A stretch of 64,000 nucleotides of DNA, from the NCBI GenBank assembly GCA_047621665.1, contig JBLHMB010000014.1:1-64000 (forward strand). Direction: 5' to 3'. Below are positions 37,600-46,901 of this stretch, piece after piece. The first letter of the stretch is position 1; the number at the start of each line of letters is the position of its first letter. Under the pieces are notes generated by a model that was not told the DNA's origin, searched no databases, and worked only from the letters and a program-made list of their open reading frames with translations. Position numbers and translations under genes: made by a program. The stretch is from Actimicrobium sp047621665 (GTDB lineage: Bacteria > Pseudomonadota > Gammaproteobacteria > Burkholderiales > Burkholderiaceae_D).

Positions 37600-38787
37600 A
37601 TGACATCCGAAAATGCACTCTGGCTGCAGCCCCTCTCCGACGTCCGCCTGACTTCAATCGGAAAATCCGCCGACGGCATGGTGATCAGTCTGGAGACTGA
37701 CAGCCGGCCCTGCAGTTGCCCGAATTGCCAATCAGCCAGCACGGTCCGTTATGGCCGCACAGCGCTGCGGGTACGCGATCTGGCTTTTGATGGCGCACGC
37801 ATCGACCTGGAAATCAAGCGTGCACGTCTGCGCTGCAATGCCTGCCTGAAGACCTTTAACGAACCCGTTCCGGGAGTCTCGGAGCGTCACCGCGCCACCG
37901 AGCGAATGGTCGCGCTGGCGGCAAGGATGGTCTTGTCGGACTCGTTTCTCAGTGTGGCCCGGCAATTAAGTCTGGATGAAAAAACGGTACGTGCTATTTT
38001 TAACGAACGCTTGCCGATCTTGCGCACGATCGCCCGACCGCACAATCCGGCGGACGTCATGCTGTGGCTGCCGACCATTCAAGGCAAGCCGCGGGCCGCC
38101 TGGATCAATCCTTCAGAAGCGACGTTGATTCGCATGGATGCCGATACCAGCGCCGCGACCGTCAGTGGCGCAGCATGGGAACTCACCGGACATGGCTCGG
38201 AGCTGCTGTACCTGCCTCCCGTACCCGACATCATCAAGGCGATCGCCGGGGCAGCGCCGCTACAAATCCGTTTGCACGGGCCCTCGCTGCGTGCTGCCTG
38301 CCGCAAGCAAATTGCGCTGTTCGGCACAGTCAAACCGGTGCGCGATTACCTGAAGCAGTTAAGTCTTTACATAGCCGCCGACACACCGGACGACGCAATC
38401 CGGCAATGGCAGACCCTGCTGGAACCGCCAGCCGAAATGCGGTGCAATATGACGCCACTGTTGCAGGCGGTGCACTTGCTGGGGCCGAACTGTTTTGATG
38501 ACATGCAGTACGCTGATTTGCCGTGCGATCTGCAGATGGCGCACATTGAATCCCTGCTGGGCAGTCGATTCGGCCGACGCTCGTACGAAGTCATGCTGGC
38601 TGTCATGTTGTACGATAAACGACTGTTCCAGACACGCCGCACGCCCGTTCAGGCGACCGGTGCGCAACTGGCGATGGGCTACCAAAAAACCAACTTTGGT
38701 ACCAGCCTCGCCAAACTGGCGGTCCGGCTCGCCGCGCTGCCGGATGAGCCTCGTACCGAGCGCAAAGCAATCGTACTTCCGCGCTGA
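37600..38787 (+). CDS. ISL3 transposase-derived protein without catalytic residues, probably domesticated
   Basis: Protein of 395 residues from the ATG at 37600. Residues about 37-90 are the ISL3-type zinc finger (CSCPNC then CNACLKTF), followed by helix-turn-helix segments (LAARMVLSDSFLSVARQLSL). After that the DDE region is recognisable only by pattern: the first catalytic position reads MLWLPTIQGKPRAAW instead of an IDD-type strand, and the second reads LYLPPVPDIIKAI. The frame is open, no inverted repeats are seen beside it, and it sits at the divergent point of the ter arms. A DNA-binding regulator derived from a transposase is the most likely role. Confidence 0.65.
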   Translation: MTSENALWLQPLSDVRLTSIGKSADGMVISLETDSRPCSCPNCQSASTVRYGRTALRVRDLAFDGARIDLEIKRARLRCNACLKTFNEPVPGVSERHRATERMVALAARMVLSDSFLSVARQLSLDEKTVRAIFNERLPILRTIARPHNPADVMLWLPTIQGKPRAAWINPSEATLIRMDADTSAATVSGAAWELTGHGSELLYLPPVPDIIKAIAGAAPLQIRLHGPSLRAACRKQIALFGTVKPVRDYLKQLSLYIAADTPDDAIRQWQTLLEPPAEMRCNMTPLLQAVHLLGPNCFDDMQYADLPCDLQMAHIESLLGSRFGRRSYEVMLAVMLYDKRLFQTRRTPVQATGAQLAMGYQKTNFGTSLAKLAVRLAALPDEPRTERKAIVLPR

Positions 38788-38846
38788 TTATGCTACGGTA
38801 AAGTAATAAAAACTCACACCCCCATCCACAACAGGAGATTGAAAGC

Positions 38847-39485
38847 ATGAGAAAACTGCCGGTATACCTGCTACTCGACGTGTCGGGATCGATGTCGGGC
38901 GAACCGATTGAAGCCGTTCGCAACGGCATGCAGACCTTGCTATCGGCGCTGCGTCAGGACCCGCACGCGCTGGAATCGGCTTATCTGTCAGTCATCACCT
39001 TCGGCAGTGGCGTCACGCAAATCGTGCCGCTGACCGAACTGGGGCTGTTCCAGATGCCCACGATCAGTGCCTCCGGCATGACGCCAATGGGCCAGGCACT
39101 GCAACTGCTGGTCGACTGCATCGGCCGGGAAGTCGCCACCACCACCGCGACGGTCAAGGGTGACTGGAAACCGATTGTCTTTCTGATGAGTGACGGTGGT
39201 GCGTCGGATTCGCTCACGGACGGCCTGGCTGCGATCAAGGCGGCAAAAATCGGTACCTTCATTGCCTGCGCAGCCGGCCCCGGCGCCGACCTGCAACAGC
39301 TCAAGAGCATCACGGAATCGGTGGTCCATCTCGACACCGCCGATAGCCAGACCATCAAGGCATTTTTCCAGTGGGTCAGCGCATCAATTGCGACCACCAG
39401 CCAGAAAGTCGATCTGACGAAAAAAGACGTCGCCGGCCTGAGCGATCTGCCGCCGCCGCCGCCCGAGGTCAATGTCGTCCTCTGA
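38847..39485 (+). CDS. terY: TerY-type VWA domain protein 1
   Basis: Cytoplasmic von Willebrand A domain protein, 212 residues. The metal-ion-dependent adhesion site is complete: LLLDVSGSMSG (residues 7-17), SGMTPMGQAL and FLMSDGGASDS. Starts after a clear AACAGGAG site. It begins the TerY / phosphatase / kinase triad known to accompany Ter proteins. The C-terminus ends in LPPPPPEVNVVL, also found in the next gene. Likely an assembly or docking factor whose state depends on the phosphatase and kinase encoded downstream. Confidence 0.92.
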   Translation: MRKLPVYLLLDVSGSMSGEPIEAVRNGMQTLLSALRQDPHALESAYLSVITFGSGVTQIVPLTELGLFQMPTISASGMTPMGQALQLLVDCIGREVATTTATVKGDWKPIVFLMSDGGASDSLTDGLAAIKAAKIGTFIACAAGPGADLQQLKSITESVVHLDTADSQTIKAFFQWVSASIATTSQKVDLTKKDVAGLSDLPPPPPEVNVVL

Positions 39486-39519
39486 TAGTCGCTACCGAAA
39501 CACACCTCTCAAGGATCCT

Positions 39520-40161
39520 ATGCCGGCTCGTCGATTACCCGTTTATCTCGCTCTCGATACCTCTGGCAGCATGCGTGGCGAACCCATCCAGGCCGTCAAT
39601 GTCGGCCTGCAAGCCATGCTGGCTTCGTTACGCCAGAACCCGTTTGCGCTCGAAAGTGTCAGTCTTTGCATCATCACCTTTGACGGCAAGATCACTGAAG
39701 TCCTGCCGATGACCGCACTCGATGCGGTCACGCTGCCGGAGATCGTCTGCCCGGAGTCGGGGCCGACCTTCCTCGGTGAAGCCCTGCATTATCTGTGCGA
39801 AAAAGTCGCGCGCGACGTGCGCAAGTCAACACCGCAATCAAAGGGCGACTGGCGTCCGATGCTGATCATCATGACCGACGGCAAACCCTCCGATACGCAG
39901 GCCTTCAACGAGGCGATCCCGCGCGTCAAACAAGCCGGCTTTGCCTCCGTCATCGCTTGCGCCGCCGGACCGAAGAGTGTTCCGGACCAGTTGAAATTGC
40001 TTACCAACGACGTCGTCACGCTCGACACGATGGACAGCAGTGCGTTTTCCAGCTTCTTCCAGTGGGTCAGCGCGGCGGTCACCTCGGGCAGTACCAGCAC
40101 CGGTGCGGCAGCCACGCTGGACTTGCCGCCACCACCGCCCGAGGTCAATATCGTTCTGTAA
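39520..40161 (+). CDS. terY: TerY-type VWA domain protein 2
   Basis: Second TerY paralogue, 213 residues from the ATG at 39520 (AAGGA just before). The metal site is intact: LALDTSGSMRG, SGPTFLGEAL and IIMTDGKPSDT. It differs from the first copy in the surface loops but keeps the same end, LPPPPPEVNIVL. The open frame extends upstream to 39472 inside the end of the first gene, which is not used. Two copies in tandem suggest a heteromeric pair. Confidence 0.92.
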   Translation: MPARRLPVYLALDTSGSMRGEPIQAVNVGLQAMLASLRQNPFALESVSLCIITFDGKITEVLPMTALDAVTLPEIVCPESGPTFLGEALHYLCEKVARDVRKSTPQSKGDWRPMLIIMTDGKPSDTQAFNEAIPRVKQAGFASVIACAAGPKSVPDQLKLLTNDVVTLDTMDSSAFSSFFQWVSAAVTSGSTSTGAAATLDLPPPPPEVNIVL

Positions 40162-40250
40162 CAGCCGCGCACAAGAATAAGCACCCATCGCGCAAGGCGT
40201 GCCCGCTCACCGCGACTGCCTTGCCAGACGAATCTGATGACAGGAACCCG

Positions 40251-41663
40251 ATGCGTACCCCCTCAAAACCTGATACCGGCGCACCAGCTCCAACTGCGGC
40301 ACCAGCGGCGCCTGCTAACGACTTGTCGATATCGCTCGACCATCCGTTGCCGGAAAAAGGCTTCGTCAACGTCGGCAAACCACGCCCGCCAGCGCCACCG
40401 TTCAAGGCACGCCCGGCACTGCCTGACGCGGTTCTGCGCCTGCCGAATGCGCGTGTAGGCATGCCGTTCGATCAGGATCTGGTGATGCGCGATGCGGGCG
40501 CAGACAAGCTGGTTTATTGCGAGATCACCCTACCACCGGAACTGGGCCTGACAGCCGATTTGCGCAGCGGAACACTGCAAGGCACCCCGCTGATTGCGGG
40601 CGAATACCGGCTTGCCGTTGGCTACCATTACGCCAGCCAAAGTCCGGCAGAAAAACGCCTGGCAAGTGTCACACTGGTGGTCATACCGGACCCGAAATCC
40701 ATGTGGCAAGACCTGCCATCGGATCAACAGGACCCGTACTGGAAACCTGACCAGGCTTGCGAAGCCATCGACGGCAACGCGTTTCAAGTCATTGCAGCGA
40801 GCAAACGTGGCCGCTCGCATGCCCATGCGGGCAGCTTCCGGGATGATGATTTCCGCATCGCCCAGCTGGTGCAATCGGGCTGGTCCATTTCCGTCGTGGC
40901 CGATGGTGCCGGAAGTGCAAAGTTTTCGCGCCGTGGCGCAGCTCTCATTTGCGAGCGCGCGATGCGGCATCTGCAAACCACACTGGACGGTGCCGCAGGA
41001 CTAGCCATCGACAGCGCCGCGCAGGCCTATGCAACAGCCATTGCGGACCAGGTCGCCGCCGCAACTGCGTCGCAGGAAAGGCTGCGTCAGACCCTGCACA
41101 ACAGCGTGTATCTGACTGTTGGTCATGCCGCGTACTATGCGCTTAAAGCCATTGCCGATGAATGCGCCAGCCATGCCGACAAGACCACCGCCATCAAGGA
41201 TTACGCCAGTACGGCCCTCATCGCGGCCTGCAAGCGCTACGACTTCGGCACGCTGTGCATCGCCTACTGGGTCGGTGACGGTGTCGTTGCCGTCTACAGC
41301 AAGAGCGCGGGTGTCACGCTGCTGGGCGAAGTCGACAGTGGCGAATACTCCGGGCAGACCCGTTTTCTCGATGCCACCGAAGTGACGCAGGAAGCGCTGC
41401 TCAAACGCTGCAGGTTCGTCATCACCGGGGATCTCAGCGCGCTGGTACTGATGACCGATGGCGTCTCGGACCCGAAGTTCGAGACCGAAGAACGACTGGC
41501 GCAAGCCGTCGACTGGGATGCGTTCTGGAACGGGATCGAGCCCGTCATCACTTCCGGTGACGCGGAAAATAAGCTGCTGGCGTGGCTTGATTTCTGGGCT
41601 CAGGGAAATCATGACGACCGCACGATTGCCGTGATTCGTCCCCTCACCGCAGCAGGAGCATAA
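40251..41663 (+). CDS. PP2C-type protein phosphatase of the TerY triad
   Basis: Protein of 470 residues from the ATG at 40251 (ACAGGA upstream); the frame is open further back but overlaps terY there. Residues about 55-145 look like an Ig-type domain (PELGLTADLRSGTLQGTPLIAGEY). The PP2C domain, about 180-470, has all metal-binding motifs: VVADGAGSAKFSRRGA, YWVGDGVVAVY, LMTDGVSDPKF and HDDRTIAVI. Therefore an active Ser/Thr phosphatase is expected. It stops 2 bp before the kinase gene, with which it forms the opposing pair. Confidence 0.9.
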   Translation: MRTPSKPDTGAPAPTAAPAAPANDLSISLDHPLPEKGFVNVGKPRPPAPPFKARPALPDAVLRLPNARVGMPFDQDLVMRDAGADKLVYCEITLPPELGLTADLRSGTLQGTPLIAGEYRLAVGYHYASQSPAEKRLASVTLVVIPDPKSMWQDLPSDQQDPYWKPDQACEAIDGNAFQVIAASKRGRSHAHAGSFRDDDFRIAQLVQSGWSISVVADGAGSAKFSRRGAALICERAMRHLQTTLDGAAGLAIDSAAQAYATAIADQVAAATASQERLRQTLHNSVYLTVGHAAYYALKAIADECASHADKTTAIKDYASTALIAACKRYDFGTLCIAYWVGDGVVAVYSKSAGVTLLGEVDSGEYSGQTRFLDATEVTQEALLKRCRFVITGDLSALVLMTDGVSDPKFETEERLAQAVDWDAFWNGIEPVITSGDAENKLLAWLDFWAQGNHDDRTIAVIRPLTAAGA

Positions 41664-41665
41664 GC

Positions 41666-43165
41666 ATGACCAGGACCATTACGCTCACTGCCAGCGACGG
41701 CTCTTTGGTGCAATTCATCGACGAGATGAAAGCCTCGGGCGGGATGAAAGACGTGTACTTCTCGCCCGACAAAAAATACGTCGTGGCGTTTTATCGCGGC
41801 CCTGCCGACGCCGCCACCCGCGAACGCATCAACGTCATTTCGGGCACCTACCGCGAACGCATTTTCAATCAGGCCGGCGGCGACTACTGGCGCAAACTGT
41901 TTTGCTGGCCGACCAGCACTGTCGAATACGACGGCCGTATCGGTGTCGTCGTGCCGTTTTACGACAAGGAGTTTTTTTTCGAATTCGGCTCGCGCAACAA
42001 TGACATGCTCAACATCAAGGGGCGCGAAAAAGAGGGCAAGTGGTTTGCCAGTCCGTCAAACCGCAGCAAGTATCTGGACCCCCGCGAACTCGGCGATTTC
42101 GCCATGCAGATTAAGCTGTGTCTGATGATTGCGCGGGCCGTGCGCCGCATGCATTCGGCAGGACTGGCGCATTCGGATCTGTCGTACAAGAACGTGCTGA
42201 TTTCACCGACCACCGGACGGGCCTGCCTGATCGATCTCGATGGGCTGGTGGTGCCGGACAAATTCCCGCCCGACGTGGTCGGTACGCCGGATTTCATTGC
42301 ACCCGAATGCGTGATGACGGCGCAGTTGTCGCGTCACGACCCGCTGCGGAAACTCCCGTCCATCGCCACCGACCGGCATGCGCTGGCCGTGCTGATCTAC
42401 ATGTACCTGTTGCTGCGTCATCCGCTGCGCGGCGACAAGGTCAACGATCTGGGCGATCCGCACAAGGACGAGGAAATGAGCATGGGTGCCAACGCGCTCT
42501 TCGTCGAGCACCCGACCGACCGGTCGAACCGGATCGGCACGGCCAATCTCAGCACCGCCGAACTGCCCTGGAAAGATACCGCCAGGCTGCCCTATCAACT
42601 CACCGGCCCGTACCTCACTGAGTTGTTCACGCGCGCCTTCATCGACGGACTGCAGAACCCCGCAGTACGACCCAGCGCCGACGAGTGGGAAACCGCACTG
42701 GTAAAAACCGTCGATCTGTTGCAGCCCTGTGCCAACTCCGGCTGCCAGCAAAAATGGTTTGTCTTCGATAACAAGACCACACCGGTGTGCCCGTTCTGCG
42801 CGACGCCGTTTGCCGGCCCGTTGCCGGTTCTGAACCTGTACTCGTCGCGCACTACCGGCAACTACCGGCCGGAAAATCATCGCTTGATGGTGTATTCCAA
42901 TCAGTCGCTTTTCCAATGGCATACCGACCGCGACATCGCGCCCAACGAGCGCCTGACCGATGCGCAAAAAAAGCGGGTCGGCTATTTTGTGTTTCATAAC
43001 AAGGGCTGGTATCTGGTCAATGAAGCGATGCCGGAGTTGATCGATACCGACACAAAAATCCGCATCGCCATCGGTGACAAGGTCTTGCTGGAAGATGGCA
43101 GGAAGCTGCTGCTGTCACAGGCACCGGGCGGACGGCTGGTCGTGGTGCAGATGGTCAATACCTGA
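41666..43165 (+). CDS. Ser/Thr protein kinase with C-terminal zinc ribbon (TerY triad)
   Basis: Protein of 499 residues. The kinase domain, about 20-345, has SGGMKDVYFSPDKKYVVAFYRG at the nucleotide site, the catalytic loop AHSDLSYKNVLIS with Asp, Lys and Asn intact but HSD for HRD, and LIDLDGLVV in place of DFG. A zinc ribbon follows (CANSGCQQKWF then CPFCATPF), then a beta-rich C-terminal domain that may bind the phosphopeptide or a TerY protein. It is the last gene of the plus-strand arm, 2 bp after the phosphatase. Confidence 0.9.
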   Translation: MTRTITLTASDGSLVQFIDEMKASGGMKDVYFSPDKKYVVAFYRGPADAATRERINVISGTYRERIFNQAGGDYWRKLFCWPTSTVEYDGRIGVVVPFYDKEFFFEFGSRNNDMLNIKGREKEGKWFASPSNRSKYLDPRELGDFAMQIKLCLMIARAVRRMHSAGLAHSDLSYKNVLISPTTGRACLIDLDGLVVPDKFPPDVVGTPDFIAPECVMTAQLSRHDPLRKLPSIATDRHALAVLIYMYLLLRHPLRGDKVNDLGDPHKDEEMSMGANALFVEHPTDRSNRIGTANLSTAELPWKDTARLPYQLTGPYLTELFTRAFIDGLQNPAVRPSADEWETALVKTVDLLQPCANSGCQQKWFVFDNKTTPVCPFCATPFAGPLPVLNLYSSRTTGNYRPENHRLMVYSNQSLFQWHTDRDIAPNERLTDAQKKRVGYFVFHNKGWYLVNEAMPELIDTDTKIRIAIGDKVLLEDGRKLLLSQAPGGRLVVVQMVNT

Positions 43166-43289
43166 GCATCGCGGGCCGACACAAACGCCGCGTACATTTT
43201 CGGCCCACGCCGCGTGTGAAAGGTTTATCGTGTCGCACCCGCGCGTCAGCGCAATGACACATTCATGCCTCCCCTGAAAATGAAATCCG

Positions 43290-43706
43290 ATGACACTTGT
43301 CTACGCTGTAACCCCCTTGCTTACCTGGACGCTGGTCGGTCCGATCAAATTCCTGATCAATAGCGCGCGCACGCGCCGCTGGGCCTTCGACCTGGTCGGC
43401 AATGGCGGCTTCCCGAGCAACCACAGCGCCGTCGTGACCAGCATGGCGACGATGATCGCGCTACGTGAAGGTATCTCGCACCCGGCATTTGGGGTCGCGG
43501 TGACGCTCGCAGTGATCGTGATGATCGACGCCAACAGCTTGCGCCAGCATGTCGGAAAACATGCCGAGCACATCAATGCACTCGATGCCGGCCGTGTCGA
43601 AGGCAAGCCGCTGCGTGAGCGCATGGGCCACACCAAAATCGAGATTTGCGGCGGCATCGTCACCGGCATCCTGATCGCGCTGGCGATTAGCCGGTTGCTA
43701 CCGTAA
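43290..43706 (+). CDS. Divergent PAP2 / DUF212 family membrane protein
   Basis: Small membrane protein, 138 residues, with three to four hydrophobic segments. The GGFPSNHSAVVTSMATM motif is the family's acid-phosphatase-like signature, and ANSLRQHVGKHAEHIN its second conserved segment. Probably acts on a lipid phosphate at the inner membrane, but the catalytic set is incomplete by comparison with true PAP2 enzymes. It follows the kinase gene by 124 bp and is probably independent of it. Confidence 0.85.
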   Translation: MTLVYAVTPLLTWTLVGPIKFLINSARTRRWAFDLVGNGGFPSNHSAVVTSMATMIALREGISHPAFGVAVTLAVIVMIDANSLRQHVGKHAEHINALDAGRVEGKPLRERMGHTKIEICGGIVTGILIALAISRLLP

Positions 43707-43752
43707 GGACTTGATCACAACGACATCACAGCGCACTTCCCTCGCCAGAATC

Positions 43753-46296
43753 TCAAGCCAGTGCCCGCGCCAGATACGGCGCAGTGCGACTGTCAGCAAC
43801 ACGCGCGACCTGATCGGGCGGCGCACTCGCCACAACGCGTCCGCCCTGGTCGCCCGCGCCGGGACCGATGTCCATCACCCAGTCGCTCGCCGCGACCACG
43901 CGCATGTCGTGTTCGACCACGATCACGGTGTTGCCCGATGCGACCAGCGCATCGAGTTGCGCGATCAATTTATCGATGTCCGAGGGATGCAGGCCGGTGG
44001 TCGGTTCGTCGAGAATATAGAGCGTGTCACCGCGCTGCGGGCGCTGCAATTCGGTGGCCAGTTTGACCCGCTGCGCTTCGCCGCCGGACAATTCGGTAGC
44101 AGCCTGACCGAGCCGCAAATAGCCCAGACCGACCTCGCGCAAGACCGTCAACGGACGCATCAATGGTGCTTCATCAACAAAAAATTCCCAGGCTGTATCG
44201 ACCGTCATCGCCAGTACGTCGGCAATGTTGCGCTCGCGATAGCGGACCGCGAGCGTGTCATCGTTGTAGCGGGTGCCGTGACAAGTCGGGCAAGGCGCGT
44301 ACACGCTCGGCAAAAACAATAACTCGACCATGACCTGGCCCTCACCGGCGCAAGTGGCGCAGCGTCCCTTGGCGACGTTGAATGAAAACCGGCCGGCGTC
44401 GTAATGCCGGGCGCGCGCCTCGTCGGTCGCGGCAAATAGCTTACGTACGTAATCGAACAAGCCGGTGTAGGTCGCCAGATTCGAGCGCGGTGTGCGACCG
44501 ATCGGTTTCTGGTCGACTTGCACCAGCCGCTTGATCGCTTCCATGCCGCTCGCGATGTGGCCACCGGTGGTCCGGACGGGATTGTGTTCCAGCGTATCGA
44601 CTTCCTCCTCTTCCGGCGCGATAACGTGTCCCAACTGCGCCGCCACCAGGTCCACCAGCGCCTGGCTCACCAGGCTCGATTTTCCTGAACCGGATACACC
44701 GGTCACGCTGGTCAGCACACCCAACGGAAAGGCGGCATCCAGGTGATCCAGATTGTTGCGGGTGACGCCTTCCAGACGCAGCCAGCGCTCGGGGGCACGC
44801 GGCGTACGGCGCTCCGTGGCCGGTCCGGCAAACAGGTAGCGCCGGGTTTGCGATTGTTCGACCTCGGCCAATCCGGCCGGCGGGCCGCTGTACAGCACGC
44901 AGCCGCCCTGATCGCCGGCGCCGGGACCAACATCCACAATCCAGTCGGCGTCACGAATGATGTCGAGGTCATGCTCGACCACAAACAGCGAATTGCCGGA
45001 GGCCTTGAGCCGGGCCAGCGTGCTCAGCAGTGCCTCGGTGTCGGCCGGATGCAGACCAGCCGATGGCTCATCGAGCACGTACACCACGCCGAACAGATTC
45101 GAGCGCACTTGTGTGGCCAGCCGCAGACGCTGCAATTCGCCGGGTGACAACGTCGGTGTGCTGCGCTCAAGTGCCAGATAACCCAGCCCCAGCTCCAGCA
45201 ACACGGCAACCCGCTCGATCAGATCAGCGGCAATGCGTTGCGTGACGAGGGCTTTTTCCGGATGCTCGCGCTGCTGTTTGGCATCGACCTTGGCGGTGCC
45301 GTCGGCGAACGGCGCGAGCAATGCACTGAGGCGATTGAGCGGCAGACGGGAAATGTCAGCAATGTCGCAACCGGCAAACTTCACCGACAGCGCTTCGGGA
45401 CGCAGCCGTTTGCCCTGGCACAGCGGGCAATCGGAACTGATCATGTATTGCGCTACCCGTTTTTTCATCAGCGCACTTTGCGTCGTGGCGAAGGTCTGCA
45501 ACACATATTTTCTGGCGCCGGTAAACGTGCCCTGATAACTCGGCATCACGTTGCGCTTGATGGCTGCGCGTATTTCTGCTGACGTGAAACCCGAATACAC
45601 CGGCGCGGTCGGCTGTTCGTCGGTGAACAGAATCCAGTCGCGGTCTTTTTTTGGCAGGTCACGCCACGGCGTATCGACGTCGTATCCGAGTGTCGTCAAA
45701 ATTTCCCGCAGGTTCTGGCCATGCCAGGCGGTCGGCCAGGCGGCAATCGCGCGTTCGCGAATCGTCAACCGGTCGTCCGGCACCAGCGAGCGTTCGGTCA
45801 CCGCATAGACCCGGCCCATGCCATGGCATTCGGGACAGGCACCTTCGGGCGTGTTGGCTGAAAACGATTCGGCATACAGCAACGGCTGGGAGGCCGGATA
45901 GTCACCGGCACGCGAATACAGCATGCGCAACAGGTTCGACAAAGTCGTGACGCTGCCGACCGACGAGCGGGTAGTCGGCGAACCACGCTGCTGTTGCAAC
46001 GCGACCGCTGGCGGCAAGCCATCAATCGCATCGACATCCGGCACCGCCATCTGATTGAACAACCGGCGCGCATACGGCGACACCGACTCCAGATAGCGCC
46101 GTTGCGCTTCCGCATACAGTGTGCCGAACGCCAGCGACGATTTGCCCGAGCCGGAGACGCCGGTGAACACCACCAGCGCATCACGCGGGATATCGACGTC
46201 GACTTCCTTGAGATTGTGTTCGCGTGCACCGCGTACTTGGACGTAGCCGCTACGAACGGCCGGTATGTTTGGCTGTCTGGAAGGTGTCTTGGGCAT
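43753..46296 (-). CDS. UvrA-like ABC ATPase (UvrA2 type)
   Basis: DNA-damage ABC protein, 847 residues, about 90 shorter than normal UvrA. It has both ATPase halves: FTGVSGSGKSSLAFGTLYAE near residue 48 and VTGVSGSGKSSLVSQALVDL near residue 530, with signature loops LSPGELQRLRLATQ and LSGGEAQRVKLATE. Zinc fingers (CPLCQGKRL, and CATCAGEG with CPTCHGTR) are present. The missing length lies in the region where UvrA contacts UvrB, as in UvrA2 paralogues, so it probably acts outside standard excision repair, perhaps in resistance to DNA-binding compounds. Confidence 0.9.
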   Translation of the reverse strand: MPKTPSRQPNIPAVRSGYVQVRGAREHNLKEVDVDIPRDALVVFTGVSGSGKSSLAFGTLYAEAQRRYLESVSPYARRLFNQMAVPDVDAIDGLPPAVALQQQRGSPTTRSSVGSVTTLSNLLRMLYSRAGDYPASQPLLYAESFSANTPEGACPECHGMGRVYAVTERSLVPDDRLTIRERAIAAWPTAWHGQNLREILTTLGYDVDTPWRDLPKKDRDWILFTDEQPTAPVYSGFTSAEIRAAIKRNVMPSYQGTFTGARKYVLQTFATTQSALMKKRVAQYMISSDCPLCQGKRLRPEALSVKFAGCDIADISRLPLNRLSALLAPFADGTAKVDAKQQREHPEKALVTQRIAADLIERVAVLLELGLGYLALERSTPTLSPGELQRLRLATQVRSNLFGVVYVLDEPSAGLHPADTEALLSTLARLKASGNSLFVVEHDLDIIRDADWIVDVGPGAGDQGGCVLYSGPPAGLAEVEQSQTRRYLFAGPATERRTPRAPERWLRLEGVTRNNLDHLDAAFPLGVLTSVTGVSGSGKSSLVSQALVDLVAAQLGHVIAPEEEEVDTLEHNPVRTTGGHIASGMEAIKRLVQVDQKPIGRTPRSNLATYTGLFDYVRKLFAATDEARARHYDAGRFSFNVAKGRCATCAGEGQVMVELLFLPSVYAPCPTCHGTRYNDDTLAVRYRERNIADVLAMTVDTAWEFFVDEAPLMRPLTVLREVGLGYLRLGQAATELSGGEAQRVKLATELQRPQRGDTLYILDEPTTGLHPSDIDKLIAQLDALVASGNTVIVVEHDMRVVAASDWVMDIGPGAGDQGGRVVASAPPDQVARVADSRTAPYLARALA

Positions 46297-46580
46297 GGAG
46301 AGGGAGAATGATGAAGTTGCCGAATCCTATGCAGGGCGATGCCTGGAGTCTGTACGGCAACGAACACACTCTTGCGACGAGGTATCAGGATCGGACGGCG
46401 GTCATCATCTGACACCGCGATAACTAATGCACCAGGTCAAGCCTGTGACGCACCGACATGAAAACGCCGCACCGGTTGCCACCCGACAGGCATTTTGATT
46501 CGATGGAATAATTACGCGTTATCTGAACTGGCTTCGCGCGAGCGTTGAAATACAAAATGCGACCTTCGGCTGTCCTCGAA

Positions 46581-46847
46581 ATGAACCGCTCCCTTATCCG
46601 CGAAGCTGCAGCCCGCTTTCGCGCCACCAATGCCCGCGTTTTCTGGGCGTCCCGGGATGGCACCACCTTGAACGGTGCCGGTCTCGATGTGCTGGTTGAC
46701 GCCCTGCCCGGTGCCACACTCATCGACCTCGGCGGTCTGCAAACCGAACTGGAATCGCGCCTCGGCGTCACCGTGACGGTGTGGCGGCCGGCCGATCTGC
46801 CGGCTGGATTGCGCGAGAGCGTGCTGGCCGAAGCACGGCGAGTGTAA
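46581..46847 (+). CDS. Orphan MNT-type nucleotidyltransferase-like protein, degenerate
   Basis: Small protein of 88 residues. The pattern GAGLDVLVDALPGATLIDLGGLQTELESRLGVTVTVW matches the minimal nucleotidyltransferase (antitoxin) fold. The usual GSRARG is replaced by WASRDGTTLNG, so the nucleotide-binding Gly-Ser is lost, although Asp residues of the DxLxD segment remain. No HEPN toxin gene is adjacent. It may be a solitary relic or a regulator that has lost catalysis. Start at 46581 is preferred to the earlier one at 46545 because the similarity begins there. Confidence 0.6.
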   Translation: MNRSLIREAAARFRATNARVFWASRDGTTLNGAGLDVLVDALPGATLIDLGGLQTELESRLGVTVTVWRPADLPAGLRESVLAEARRV

Positions 46848-46862
46848 TCCGCGCCGGCGTGC

Positions 46863-46896
46863 ATGGCGACACGCCGCAATCACTGCGGCGCGCCAT
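46863..46896. terminator. Palindromic hairpin between convergent genes, possible terminator
   Basis: ATGGCG (46863-46868) and CGCCAT (46891-46896) enclose CGCCGCA/TGCGGCG, giving a strong two-part stem exactly between the orphan MNT-like gene and the SDR gene. There is no T tract, so it is at best a weak or unusual terminator. Confidence 0.45.
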
Positions 46897-46901
46897 CGGC
46901 T

